A DNA stretch of 8,619 bases from the NCBI GenBank assembly GCA_003224635.1, contig QHZK01000211.1, forward strand, positions 1 to 8,619. Direction: 5' to 3'. Both the position numbers and the translations under genes were made by a program. Positions 1 to 6,887 of this stretch are shown piece by piece. Within the stretch, counting starts at the first letter, position 1. Each line of letters begins with the position of its first letter. This DNA is from Acidobacteriota bacterium. Lineage in GTDB: Bacteria; Acidobacteriota; Terriglobia; UBA7540. The notes under the pieces were generated by a model. The model did not search any database. It was not told the DNA's origin and saw only the letters and a list, made by a program, of their open reading frames with translations.

Positions 1-634
1 CATCGGCACAGAGGTCGCTCACAAGGCGAAGAACCTCCTCGTCCGGCTCTGGCTCGATTAATATCGCGAAATTCGCCGCCTGCGTTATCTCAACCTCGCA
101 TAGCGTAATCCGTCCTGTCCCGAGCGGCAGTAGGGTTCGCTCGAGTGCCGGTTTGCCGTCGTCTGTGGGCACCAGGAGACTAAACAAAATGCTCACAGCG
201 GCGGACTTGCCTACTCCAATTTGGCCAATGAAAGCTAGCTTGTGTTTGCGGTCCACCAGGTAGCTTACGGCCCTTTGCAGTGCTTCACGATGCATCTTCA
301 CTTGCGTACCGACTGCGCCAGATGAATCTTCCGATAACAGTTGGTCTAAGTGCAAAAAGCACGTTTCAGCCTTGGCGAGGGCTGAAATTTCTGGATGGCG
401 AAATTCTGGCCTCGGCAGATGCAACCACTGGCGGTTGAGGTACTCCTGGTACTCCTCCGCCTCCAGTGTTCTTACGGCCCGAAGGAACCCAGCCATTTCA
501 TCCGCCAACCGGGAAATTGTGCTTTGATCCACGCTTATCGCTGCGGCGATATCGGCTTGCTTCTTTCCGCTCGCCTCGCGCAATCGTCTCAGGGCACTTC
601 CAGTGTCAGAAGGCCAGTCAGTTGTGCCTGCCAT
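1..634 (-). CDS. XRE-type HTH domain fused to P-loop NTPase (5' part only, cut by window edge)
   Basis: Open frame of 211 codons from ATG at 634 with no stop before the window edge; the C-terminal part is missing. GGAGG at 644-648 lies 9 nt before the ATG, which fixes the start. Residues about 12-50 form a Cro/C1-type helix-turn-helix, with KKQADIAAAIS as helices 1-2 and DQSTISRLADEM as the likely recognition helix. A charged, helical linker (about 55-130) follows. Then comes a Walker A / G1 loop, GQIGVGKS, at residues 137-144 after a short beta strand (KLAFI). About 30 residues later a Gly-Thr-Gly-Arg-Ile-Thr-Leu-Cys-Glu-Val stretch could be a switch-I-like element, but no GTPase specificity motif lies within the window. 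DNA-binding plus nucleotide hydrolysis is inferred from these two domains; I do not recognise the family. Sampled lines are about 47-60% GC, against about 72% in a sampled line of the next gene, which suggests separate origin. Confidence 0.85.
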   Translation of the reverse strand, partial: MAGTTDWPSDTGSALRRLREASGKKQADIAAAISVDQSTISRLADEMAGFLRAVRTLEAEEYQEYLNRQWLHLPRPEFRHPEISALAKAETCFLHLDQLLSEDSSGAVGTQVKMHREALQRAVSYLVDRKHKLAFIGQIGVGKSAAVSILFSLLVPTDDGKPALERTLLPLGTGRITLCEVEITQAANFAILIEPEPDEEVLRLVSDLCAD

Positions 635-657
635 GTTTTATAACCTCCATTCGCAAA

Positions 658-691
658 CATGCTACATATATGTCACATTACATGCAGCATG
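658..691. promoter_or_regulatory. 34-bp imperfect dyad over the promoter, probable autoregulatory operator
   Basis: The outer arms are CATGCT (658-663) and AGCATG (686-691). Read against its own reverse complement the element matches at 11 of the outer 13 positions of each half, with a non-symmetric centre around 674/675. An inner 10-bp palindrome, ACATATATGT, lies at 664-673. The dyad covers the -10 region and spacer and runs into the edge of the -35 box. XRE-type regulators commonly bind such dyads over their own promoter, so repression by the adjacent gene's product is a reasonable inference; binding itself is not shown by sequence. Confidence 0.55.
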
Positions 692-695
692 TCAA
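667..695 (-). promoter_or_regulatory. Sigma-70-like promoter of the HTH/P-loop gene
   Basis: On the minus strand there is a perfect -35 hexamer TTGACA (690-695). A 17-nt spacer follows, then CATATA (667-672) as a -10; the neighbouring TATATG would give a 19-nt spacer. The predicted transcription start near 660 would give an untranslated leader of about 25 nt containing the GGAGG site at 644-648. The geometry agrees with a promoter dedicated to the HTH gene. Confidence 0.65.
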
Positions 696-788
696 GCTGT
701 TTTTTGAAACAGGCGAACTTCGGTCCTTATTAATCAAGCGCGGCAGCGACGGTCAGCGGTGTCCTGGCCGTTGGACTGTTTGCCCCGG

Positions 789-826
789 AAAAGCCCACGG
801 TCAATTACAAGGCGAATTGACCGTGG
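789..826 (-). terminator. Probable intrinsic terminator after the TPR/FG-GAP gene
   Basis: A perfect 12-bp inverted repeat, CCACGGTCAATT (795-806) and AATTGACCGTGG (815-826), encloses an 8-nt loop. On the minus strand it starts 13 nt after the TGA of the TPR/FG-GAP gene and is followed by GC and then TTTT (792-789). The U-tract is short, so termination may be partial. It separates that gene from the HTH/P-loop gene. Confidence 0.6.
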
Positions 827-838
827 CTACAACGGCGG

Positions 839-3252
839 TCAGTGTGTGCCGCTCGGGTTGGGTTCGCGGACCTTCAAAACCTGGTCCACGCGGACGTTCC
901 CATTCGCTCCGCTCAGGGCAGGCTTCAACACCTGCACGGTCCCGCTGGGCCACTTGATCTCAATCTCCTCCACCGTTTCTGCCTTGCCCAAGCCGAAGTG
1001 TACCCCGTCATGGCTGGACGAAGCGTACCCGACGGCGCTCGTCATCTGATTGTACTGGTGATGGTAGCGAGCGCCGTCTCGGGTGGTGAGCCGGATGCGC
1101 GCGCCGATGCCATCGCGATTGCTGCGCGTCCCTTCGAGGCGCAGCGTAATCCGGTGATTGCGCTCGGGACTCACATTCTCCCAAAGCTCCGCCGGGCCGC
1201 CCAGCGAGGAGACGACCACGTCCACTTTGCCGTCGTTGTTGAAGTCGGCGAAGGCGGCGCCCCGGTGCGCGCGCGGCGTCTGGAAGTCGGGGCCGGCGGC
1301 GGCAGACACGTCCTCAAACGTCCCGTTGCCGAGGTTCACGAAAACGCTGTTGGGCTCGCGGTAATGGTCCACGGAAAACTTTTCGATGTTGTCGGTCACG
1401 TGCGAATTCGCCGAGAACACGTCCTTCCAGCCGTCGTTGTTCAAGTCGACGAGGCCCACGCCCCAGCCGCTGCGGCCCGCGCTCGCGAGTCCAATGCGGC
1501 TCGGGTACGTTTCGTCCCGAAAGAAGCCCTTGCCGTCGTTGCGGAACAGGGGAAAAGTCTCGCGCGCGAGCGCGGTGACGATGAGGTCAGGCAGGCCGTC
1601 GTTGTCGTAGTCCCGGAAATCGACGCCCATGCTCGAAACGGGCCTGCCGTCATCGGTCAGGCCGACGCCAGCGGGCAGAGCGACTTCCTCGAAGGTGCCG
1701 TCGCCGCGATTGTGAAACAGGAAGTTGGGGATGCTGTCGTTCGAGACGAAGACATCGGGGAAGCCGTCGCCATCGTAGTCGGCGAAGGCCACGCTCATGC
1801 CTTTGCCGACGTGCGCGGCGATGCCGGCGCGCTCGGAGACGTCCTCGAACGTGCCATCGCCCCGGTTGTGATAAAGCCGGTTCGACGCGCCCCGGTAGGC
1901 GCTCGGATGACAATAAATCCGCAGCGTCCCGGTGGGATCAAGGCAGGCCGGGTCGAGGCTGGGCGACCATTCGACGTAGTTGACCACGAACAGGTCGAGC
2001 AAGCCGTCATTGTCGCAGTCGAACCACCCGGCCGCCACCGACCAGCCATCGCTCTCGATGCCAGCGCGAGCCGTGACGTCTTGGAATTGTCCGTGGCCGG
2101 TGTTGTGGTACAGGAGATTGTGGCGGACGCCCGCGACGAACAGGTCCACGTAACCGTCATTGTCGTAATCCGCCGCCGCGACTCCCATTGAATACCCCGC
2201 CCCGGCCACGCCTGCCTCCTCGGCCACGTCGGTGAACTTCCGTCGTTGCGGTAGAGGCGGTTCCAATACCTGGGCGAGTCCTTTTCGAGCGACGGAATCG
2301 AGGCGCCGTTGGTGAAGGAGATGTCCGTGAGGCCGTCGTTGTTGTAGTCGAAGGCCGCCACTCCGCCTGCCATGGTCTCGATCAGGTGCTTTTGCGGAGT
2401 GGGATTGTTCTCGAGGACGAAGCGCACGCCGGCGCTCTCGGCCACATTGCGGAATTGAATGGGAGCGGGCGAGACCGCGGGCGCGGAGCGGGCCGGCGCC
2501 GTCCCGACCCCGGAGCGAAGCTGCGCGAGCAGCCGGCGAGCCGGTTCATACCGGGCAAGGGAGACAGACTGGAGCAGGTCCTTCTCCGCTTCCGCGGACT
2601 TATTCAACTGTAGATAGGCGCGGGCGCGCTGATAGAAAGCCTCCGCCGAGTGCGGGCTTTTCTCGATCGCCGTGGTCAGCCGGCCCAGGGCCTCGGAGGT
2701 CCGTCCCAGCTTCAGGAGAAGCACTCCGGCGTTCAAGTAGGGATCGGCGAAGTCCCGATCAGCGCGGATGGCGGCGTCGTAGGCAGCGAGCGCGCCGTCG
2801 AGGTCGTTCTGCTCGGCCCGGATCAGCCCGATCAGATCGTCCACATGGGCGGGCGGCTCGCCGAGCTTCATGGTCAGGCGGGCGTTCGCTTCCGCGTCGG
2901 CGAATCGGGCGCGCAGGTACTCGACGCGGGCCAGATAGTAGCGCGCCGCGCGGTCGTTCGGGCGGCGCTCGACCGCGTCGCGGAATACGCGCTCGGCAGC
3001 GGCCCGATCTCCTGCTTCCTGGTAGCAGAGGCCGAGCAGCAAGCGGGCGGGAAAGTCATCCGGCCGGCGGGTCAAGTACTGTTCGAGGACGCGAGCCGCC
3101 TCCGGGAATTTCTTCTGGCGATAAAGCGCGATGGCGGTGTCTGGCTGGGCGGAAGAGAGGGCTGCCAGCGCCAGCATCAGAATCGGAATCAGAACTAACG
3201 CGAGCCAGTCCGACCGGGGAGGCCGCCTATCTACCGTGTTCGGTACTTCCAT
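839..3252 (-). CDS. Secreted TPR + FG-GAP/VCBS repeat + ASPIC/UnbV (CRTAC1-type) protein, interrupted by one frameshift
   Basis: Two overlapping frames (ATG at 3252 onward, and the frame ending in TGA at 839) form one protein of 804 residues if one missing base near 2240 is restored. Residues 1-36 are a signal peptide (basic start, Leu/Ala-rich core, likely cleavage after LSSA). About six 34-residue TPR units fill 38-235, and a Pro/Ala linker follows to about 267. Seven Ca-binding-type loops of the form D-x-D/N-x-D-G begin near residues 302, 362, 412, 492, 548, 603 and 670, each followed by a beta-strand-like DLFV/DVFV segment, as in FG-GAP/VCBS propellers. Residues about 700-795 match the ASPIC/UnbV domain. 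The family is extracytoplasmic and has no defined reaction; TPRs suggest protein binding. The gene lies 214 bp downstream of the glycosidase and has no strong ribosome-binding site. The frame is otherwise intact on both sides, so sequencing error or very recent inactivation is likely. Confidence 0.85.
2237..2244 (-). other. Frameshift site (one base missing) in the TPR/FG-GAP/UnbV gene
   Basis: On the minus strand the reading is AAC GAC GG then AAG TTC ACC GAC GTG. The expected family sequence is Asn-Asp-Gly-Lys-Phe-Thr-Asp-Val, which needs GGN before AAG, so one base is missing between 2240 and 2239. Upstream the frame reads LYRND and downstream KFTDVAEEAG, both typical of these repeats. No slippery heptamer is present, so programmed frameshifting is unlikely. 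Confidence 0.8.
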
Positions 3253-3281
3253 CCGTATCTCGTCAATATATCGAGCAGTGG

Positions 3282-3379
3282 CTTCGTGTGCTCTGTGTCG
3301 ATCAAACCCTCAACACGGAGCGCACGGAGCGCCTCCGTGACCTCAGTGTAGAAGTCTGGGAGGCACGGAGATCACGGAG
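3282..3379. repeat. Clustered heptamers (CACGGAG / CTCCGTG) in 9-bp-spaced pairs, alternating orientation
   Basis: Four pairs of 7-bp units are seen, each pair with a 9-bp period: CTTCGTG 3282 and CTCTGTG 3291; CACGGAG 3314 and 3323; CTCCGTG 3333 and CTCAGTG 3342; CACGGAG 3364 and 3373. Orientation alternates pair by pair, so neighbouring pairs can fold into 16-bp stems with two or three mismatches. The element fills the gap between the glycosidase and the TPR/FG-GAP gene and could act as an mRNA-stabilising or terminating structure. Similar CACGGAG-type intergenic repeats occur in several environmental phyla as far as I recall; I cannot name a defined family. Confidence 0.7.
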
Positions 3380-3466
3380 AGAGTCCGTTGGGTTGCGGCC
3401 CACAGTCGCGCTCATGGTTCATATCGTCAACGAATGGGGGGCGGCGATGGCGGGCCATGGGGCGCT

Positions 3467-5569
3467 CTACCAATGAGGGCGAAGCTCCTCAAGCGTGGGA
3501 AGTGTGTCACCATCTTTGAAGGTGTTGGCTGTGTCCCACAAGCGCTGCGCAAACTGGCGCCAAAACTCAAGCTCGGCATCGAAGTGGGCAAGGATGACGC
3601 CCAAGGCATAGTCCGTATACTGCTGGCGCCACGCTGCCTGATATTGGTCTCGCAGCGAAGCGGTCGCCTTCATCATGTCAGCGATGCGACCGTGGTCCAC
3701 TTGCCAGATCTCCCGGAGCAGAATTGCGTGAACATCGGACTGGGCGGGCTTCCTGCCCAGGGTTTTGAAAAAGCCGGCGATCTCGGCCGCGTAGATGTAT
3801 CTCATGGCCGTGTAGTCCAACATGCGAGCGTCCACCAGGAGACTCTGAAGCGAATAGGTGTCGTGCGTTATCTCCAGAGCGCGCTGGAGCTGCTCCTCCG
3901 CGTCCTCGGCGAGAAGGCGCACTTGTCGGAGCTTTGCACGATTGGCTTCGGCGCTCCGCAGCCGCGCGGGACTCAGCGGATCGCCCCAAAGCCGGTCGAT
4001 CGTATCCGTAGCGTCCCCAACGTCCAGAGCGTCGAGGGCCAGGTACTCTGCTGACGAAAGCTTCTCCAAGGCCAGTGCCACGTCCGCGGCCGCCTGGGCA
4101 GGGTACATCTGGAAAGCATACTCACGGAAGAATTCTTTCCGGTCCACGGGCTCGGATTGCCAAGCGGCGACGGCTCCGTAGGCCATGCCCGGCAATGCCG
4201 CCCTGTATAAGGCGTAGCTGAAATCGTTCCACCCGGAGTTGATCAGTCCCAGCGATCCGTACTTGCGGGCGGCCAGCGCGAATCCGTCGATATTCTCAAA
4301 GGAGCGGGTAAAATCCGGGGCGATATTGTCCCAGCACCAGATCCCCGGTACGACGAACGTCGCAATGTGCTCGCGCGCAAACGGAGCCACGCACGCCGAG
4401 TAATCGGGCAAGTCTTCAAACGCCGGATAAAAACGCCAGGGAGCGGCGACGATGTACTTCGGCAATTCCGAGATCAGCTCGGGATGTTGGGAGAACTCGC
4501 GCGAGCCGCCACAAGGGTTCGCCAAGAACATCGGGCGCTTGTTGAGCTGGTGGAGCAATTCGGCAGATCGCTTCAATTGGTTGACGTAGACCTGTGCCGG
4601 GTCAACGGAGTTACCGAGGATGCGTTTGGCTCTGCTCAATTCCCATTGCTCATCAAAGCCCACATTGAACCACGGACTGGGAAACAAGGCAGCAAGCTGG
4701 CGGGTCCAATCCTCCAGCAGGGCTTGAGCCTGTTCGTTGAGCGGATTGATCTCGTCGCCATGAGGGAAAAGGGAAAGATTAGCGTAGCGCTCAATCCTAA
4801 AGAGTTCGTGCAAGTGACCATAAAAGTTAGGCCAGGGGATCACGTCCACGTGCCGGTCGCGCGCGTAGGCGACAATCTGCCGAATCTGGTCTTGGCTGTA
4901 GCGGTCATCAGGATTCACCAAGTCATAGCCGCGCAGCTCGATTTGCGCCTCAGCGTAAAGATAATACTGGTTGACCTTCCAGCGGGCCAGAAAATCGATT
5001 TGGCGCTTGATTTCGTCTTCTGTCGGCAACGCCCCGTGACTCACGTCCATCATGAAGCCGCGGTAGGCCAGCGCCGGCCAGTCGTGAATGGTCACGTCGG
5101 GCAAAAAACTATCGCCGGAGTCCCCCTCAACCAATTGGCGCATGGTCTGAACGCCGTAATAGAGCCCAGCCGAGGATCGCGCCCGAATTTCTGCGCCGCG
5201 AGAGTCGATTCGGATTTCGTAGGCTTCGCGAGAATCGGCGCCGGCGTGGTCATCCGGACCCGGCAAGGCATCGACCGGCCCGGTCCGAACGAGGACAATC
5301 GCCGAGGCGGGCGGGCACCGATTCACAGGGCCAACCACCACAGGAATGGTTGTCCCTGCCATGAGCGACAATGCGGACGCCAGTTCGTTCGCCGCGAACC
5401 GGTCCTCAGGACCGGTTTCGGAGCCCAAGCCTATGGAAGCTCCGCGCAGGGGAAGCCGTCCCGAGCCGTATTCAATCTGCTGTGGATGGGGCAAGATGAG
5501 CTGGCGAGCGGCCAGCAAAGGCCGGACCACGTAGGAGAGGACAAGCAACGCCCGAAGGAGGTAACGCAC
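3467..5569 (-). CDS. Exported GH20-like glycoside hydrolase (beta-N-acetylhexosaminidase family)
   Basis: 700 residues. Residues 1-21 are a signal peptide (MRYLLRALLV start, likely cleavage near LLAA). Residues about 25-150 resemble the GH20b N-terminal alpha/beta domain. The TIM barrel begins near 168 with YRGFMMDVSHGALPT, a typical GH20 first strand. The catalytic Asp-Glu pair is seen as NVGFDE, D306 and E307: in this family Asp orients the substrate acetamido group and Glu is the acid/base. Aromatic subsite candidates include W411, W413 and W447 (INSGWNDF). About 190 helical residues follow (roughly 510-700), rich in Leu/Ala/Glu. The expected role is release of terminal N-acetylhexosamine or a related sugar in the periplasm or outside. 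Gly-Phe-Asp-Glu replaces the classical Gly-Gly-Asp-Glu, so the true substrate may differ. The GTG at 5569 is chosen because an in-frame TAA lies 9 nt upstream. Divergent from the IclR gene. Confidence 0.85.
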   Translation of the reverse strand: MRYLLRALLVLSYVVRPLLAARQLILPHPQQIEYGSGRLPLRGASIGLGSETGPEDRFAANELASALSLMAGTTIPVVVGPVNRCPPASAIVLVRTGPVDALPGPDDHAGADSREAYEIRIDSRGAEIRARSSAGLYYGVQTMRQLVEGDSGDSFLPDVTIHDWPALAYRGFMMDVSHGALPTEDEIKRQIDFLARWKVNQYYLYAEAQIELRGYDLVNPDDRYSQDQIRQIVAYARDRHVDVIPWPNFYGHLHELFRIERYANLSLFPHGDEINPLNEQAQALLEDWTRQLAALFPSPWFNVGFDEQWELSRAKRILGNSVDPAQVYVNQLKRSAELLHQLNKRPMFLANPCGGSREFSQHPELISELPKYIVAAPWRFYPAFEDLPDYSACVAPFAREHIATFVVPGIWCWDNIAPDFTRSFENIDGFALAARKYGSLGLINSGWNDFSYALYRAALPGMAYGAVAAWQSEPVDRKEFFREYAFQMYPAQAAADVALALEKLSSAEYLALDALDVGDATDTIDRLWGDPLSPARLRSAEANRAKLRQVRLLAEDAEEQLQRALEITHDTYSLQSLLVDARMLDYTAMRYIYAAEIAGFFKTLGRKPAQSDVHAILLREIWQVDHGRIADMMKATASLRDQYQAAWRQQYTDYALGVILAHFDAELEFWRQFAQRLWDTANTFKDGDTLPTLEELRPHW

Positions 5570-5572
5570 CGA

Positions 5573-5680
5573 ATGATATTAACGCAGCGGCTAACTTCGT
5601 GGCAATTGTCCGGCTGGCCCGATAGGGAGAGGTGGCCCCCAGGATGGGCGCCCGTGGCAGCCAATCCGCGTGGTGGCTAA
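5573..5680 (+). CDS. Possible small Trp-rich ORF upstream of the IclR gene (speculative)
   Basis: ATG at 5573 is preceded by AAGGAGG (5555-5561, 11-nt gap) and opens a 35-codon frame ending in TAA. The peptide has tryptophan at residues 10, 15, 21 and 25 and five prolines, and shows no domain. The ribosome-binding site lies inside the first codons of the divergent glycosidase on the other strand, so it may be chance. If real, it would be a short leader peptide 80 bp ahead of the IclR gene. Confidence 0.15.
   Translation: MILTQRLTSWQLSGWPDRERWPPGWAPVAANPRGG
5576..5605 (-). promoter_or_regulatory. Candidate promoter of the GH20-like gene giving a leaderless mRNA
   Basis: The minus strand has TTGCCA (5600-5605, five of six consensus), an 18-nt spacer, and TAATAT (5576-5581, four of six). 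Only six bases (CATTCG) separate the -10 from the GTG at 5569, so transcription would start at or next to the start codon. No Shine-Dalgarno sequence is seen before this GTG, which fits a leaderless start. Confidence 0.45.
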
Positions 5681-5701
5681 TCGACCACTACTTTTGGATT
5701 G
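5662..5701. promoter_or_regulatory. Nested inverted repeats in the glycosidase/IclR divergent gap
   Basis: The arms CAATCC (5662-5667) and GGATTG (5696-5701) enclose a second pair, GTGGT (5670-5674) and ACCAC (5684-5688). Further right, a GTATAC palindrome lies at 5726-5731. Any of these could be an IclR operator serving both genes, since IclR proteins usually bind near their own promoters. I found no convincing -35/-10 pair for the IclR gene itself. Confidence 0.3.
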
Positions 5702-5760
5702 CGCCCGGTAATAATCCTTGCTACAGTATACAAACTCTAAATTAGGCGGAGAAGATCTAG

Positions 5761-6591
5761 ATGATCTCGTACCCGGACCGCTCAAAGGACTCTTTGCAGA
5801 AACCGGGAACGCCCTCTGTCCCATCGGTAGAGAGGACCCTGGCGATTTTGGAATCGCTTTCCGAGGCCAATACCGGGCTGACGCTGCCCGAGCTGAGTCG
5901 GCGCCTTAGCTTGCCCAAGAGTTCAACCCATTGTCTTCTGTTAACGCTCGAGCGGCGCGGTTATCTGGTCCGCAATGAACGGACTCGCCGCTACATGTTA
6001 GGTCTGAAACTGTTTTCGCTGGCGAACGTGGCGCTCAGTGGAATCAAGCTGCGCGAACAGGCCTCGCCGTTCCTCCATGCGCTGATGCAGCGGTGCCGCA
6101 TGACCGTCCACATGGCCATCCTGGAGCATGACGAGGCCGTGATCGTCGAAAAAGTGGAGCCGCCGCCCGGGGTGCGTCGGATAGCGACCTGGGTCGGCAA
6201 GCGCCTGGACCTGCATTGCTCGGCGGTCGGCAAGGCCCTGATCGCGTATCTTCCCGAGGAGAAGCTGCTGAGACTGGTGGGCGAACATAGATTGGCACGC
6301 TACAATGAGAACACCCTAACCTCTTTTCGCCGGCTCAAAGAGGAGCTCGATGAGACGCGACGCCGCGGCTACTCCATCGAAGACGAGGAAGGCGAGCTCG
6401 GCTGCCGCTGCATCGGCGCGCCCGTCTTCACGGGGCCGGGAGAAGCGATCGCGGCCATCAGTGTGGCCGGAACCACCGCCGAGATCCAACCCGAAACCAT
6501 TCCTCAAATTGGTGAGCTGGTGAAACAAACCGCCTTCCATATTGCGGAGACAATCCGCTCCTATCAAGAATCGAACGTAACGTCCATGTAA
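5761..6591 (+). CDS. IclR family transcriptional regulator
   Basis: 276 residues, slightly longer than the usual 240-270. A winged helix-turn-helix fills about residues 20-82: SVERTLAILESL is helix 1, LPELSRRLSLPKSSTHCLL is helix 2 plus the recognition helix, and the wing ends in RRYMLGLKL. The IclR effector-binding domain spans about 95-268, with the family signatures LHCSAVGKALIAYLP (151-165) and GCRCIGAPVF (214-223). GGAG at 5748-5751 lies 9 nt before the ATG and supports the start. It acts in the cytoplasm as a ligand-controlled repressor or activator, often of carbon-source catabolism. The divergent GH20-like gene and the downstream receptor gene are the natural candidate targets; this is inferred from position. 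Its effector cannot be read from sequence. Confidence 0.93.
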   Translation: MISYPDRSKDSLQKPGTPSVPSVERTLAILESLSEANTGLTLPELSRRLSLPKSSTHCLLLTLERRGYLVRNERTRRYMLGLKLFSLANVALSGIKLREQASPFLHALMQRCRMTVHMAILEHDEAVIVEKVEPPPGVRRIATWVGKRLDLHCSAVGKALIAYLPEEKLLRLVGEHRLARYNENTLTSFRRLKEELDETRRRGYSIEDEEGELGCRCIGAPVFTGPGEAIAAISVAGTTAEIQPETIPQIGELVKQTAFHIAETIRSYQESNVTSM

Positions 6592-6887
6592 TAATACGAT
6601 CTTAAGATATCATCCAGGCAAATGGACGCATTTGCATTTCGACGGTTATTTCCCTTGCCAGCCGCGTTTCTCGGTTGTAGGCTGCCTGAAAAATGGCGCG
6701 ATGAGTTCGCGGATGAGTAAGGGTGGCTTCGCGCACGACGACGAAAGTTAAGAAAGTAGCCTGCTTCTGGGCCGTCCACGTTTTCTCAACCGACCCCGGT
6801 TACTTTCCTAAAGCAACTGCGCTGCACGCTCCAACCCGGATGCTCAATCGGGCTGTGAGTTGCGCGCGGAAGGATCGGAGGTCACGT
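6592..6887. other. Non-coding gap between the IclR and receptor genes, with small palindromes
   Basis: No credible ORF is present. Right after the IclR stop are the palindrome ATCTTAAGAT (6599-6608) and a perfect stem GCAAATG / CATTTGC (6618-6624 and 6629-6635, 4-nt loop). The latter lacks a T-tract, so it is an operator candidate rather than a clear terminator. Closer to the receptor gene, GCAACT (6813-6818) pairs with AGTTGC (6858-6863), enclosing CCCG (6835-6838) and CGGG (6849-6852); this could fold in a leader RNA. I see no convincing sigma-70 promoter, though the receptor gene most likely starts its transcript here. Confidence 0.4.

Noticed and set aside
842..2191. Long plus-strand frame of 449 codons opposite the TPR/FG-GAP gene
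   Set aside because: It is the antisense of repeated Asp-rich Ca-binding loops in high-GC DNA, giving low-complexity Val/Ala/Glu sequence. The minus frame shows clear domains.
1795..2239. Continuation of the N-terminal TPR frame past the frameshift to a stop at 1795
   Set aside because: After residue 337 the sequence becomes Arg/Thr/Ser-rich out-of-frame translation, while the family sequence continues in the neighbouring frame.
2237..2244. Programmed ribosomal frameshift in the TPR/FG-GAP gene
   Set aside because: There is no slippery heptamer or downstream pseudoknot signal, and this family is not known to use recoding; a simple one-base deletion explains it.
3282..3379. CRISPR array
   Set aside because: Units are 7 bp with 2-bp gaps and alternate in orientation. 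There are no 25-40 bp repeats with unique spacers and no cas genes.
4367..5680. Plus-strand frame of 437 codons opposite the glycosidase
   Set aside because: It has no recognisable domain, while the opposite strand encodes a full GH20-like protein. Only its last 35 codons have a ribosome-binding site, reported separately.
6564..6779. Minus-strand 71-codon frame across the IclR 3' end
   Set aside because: No ribosome-binding site or domain is seen, and it overlaps a well-supported gene.
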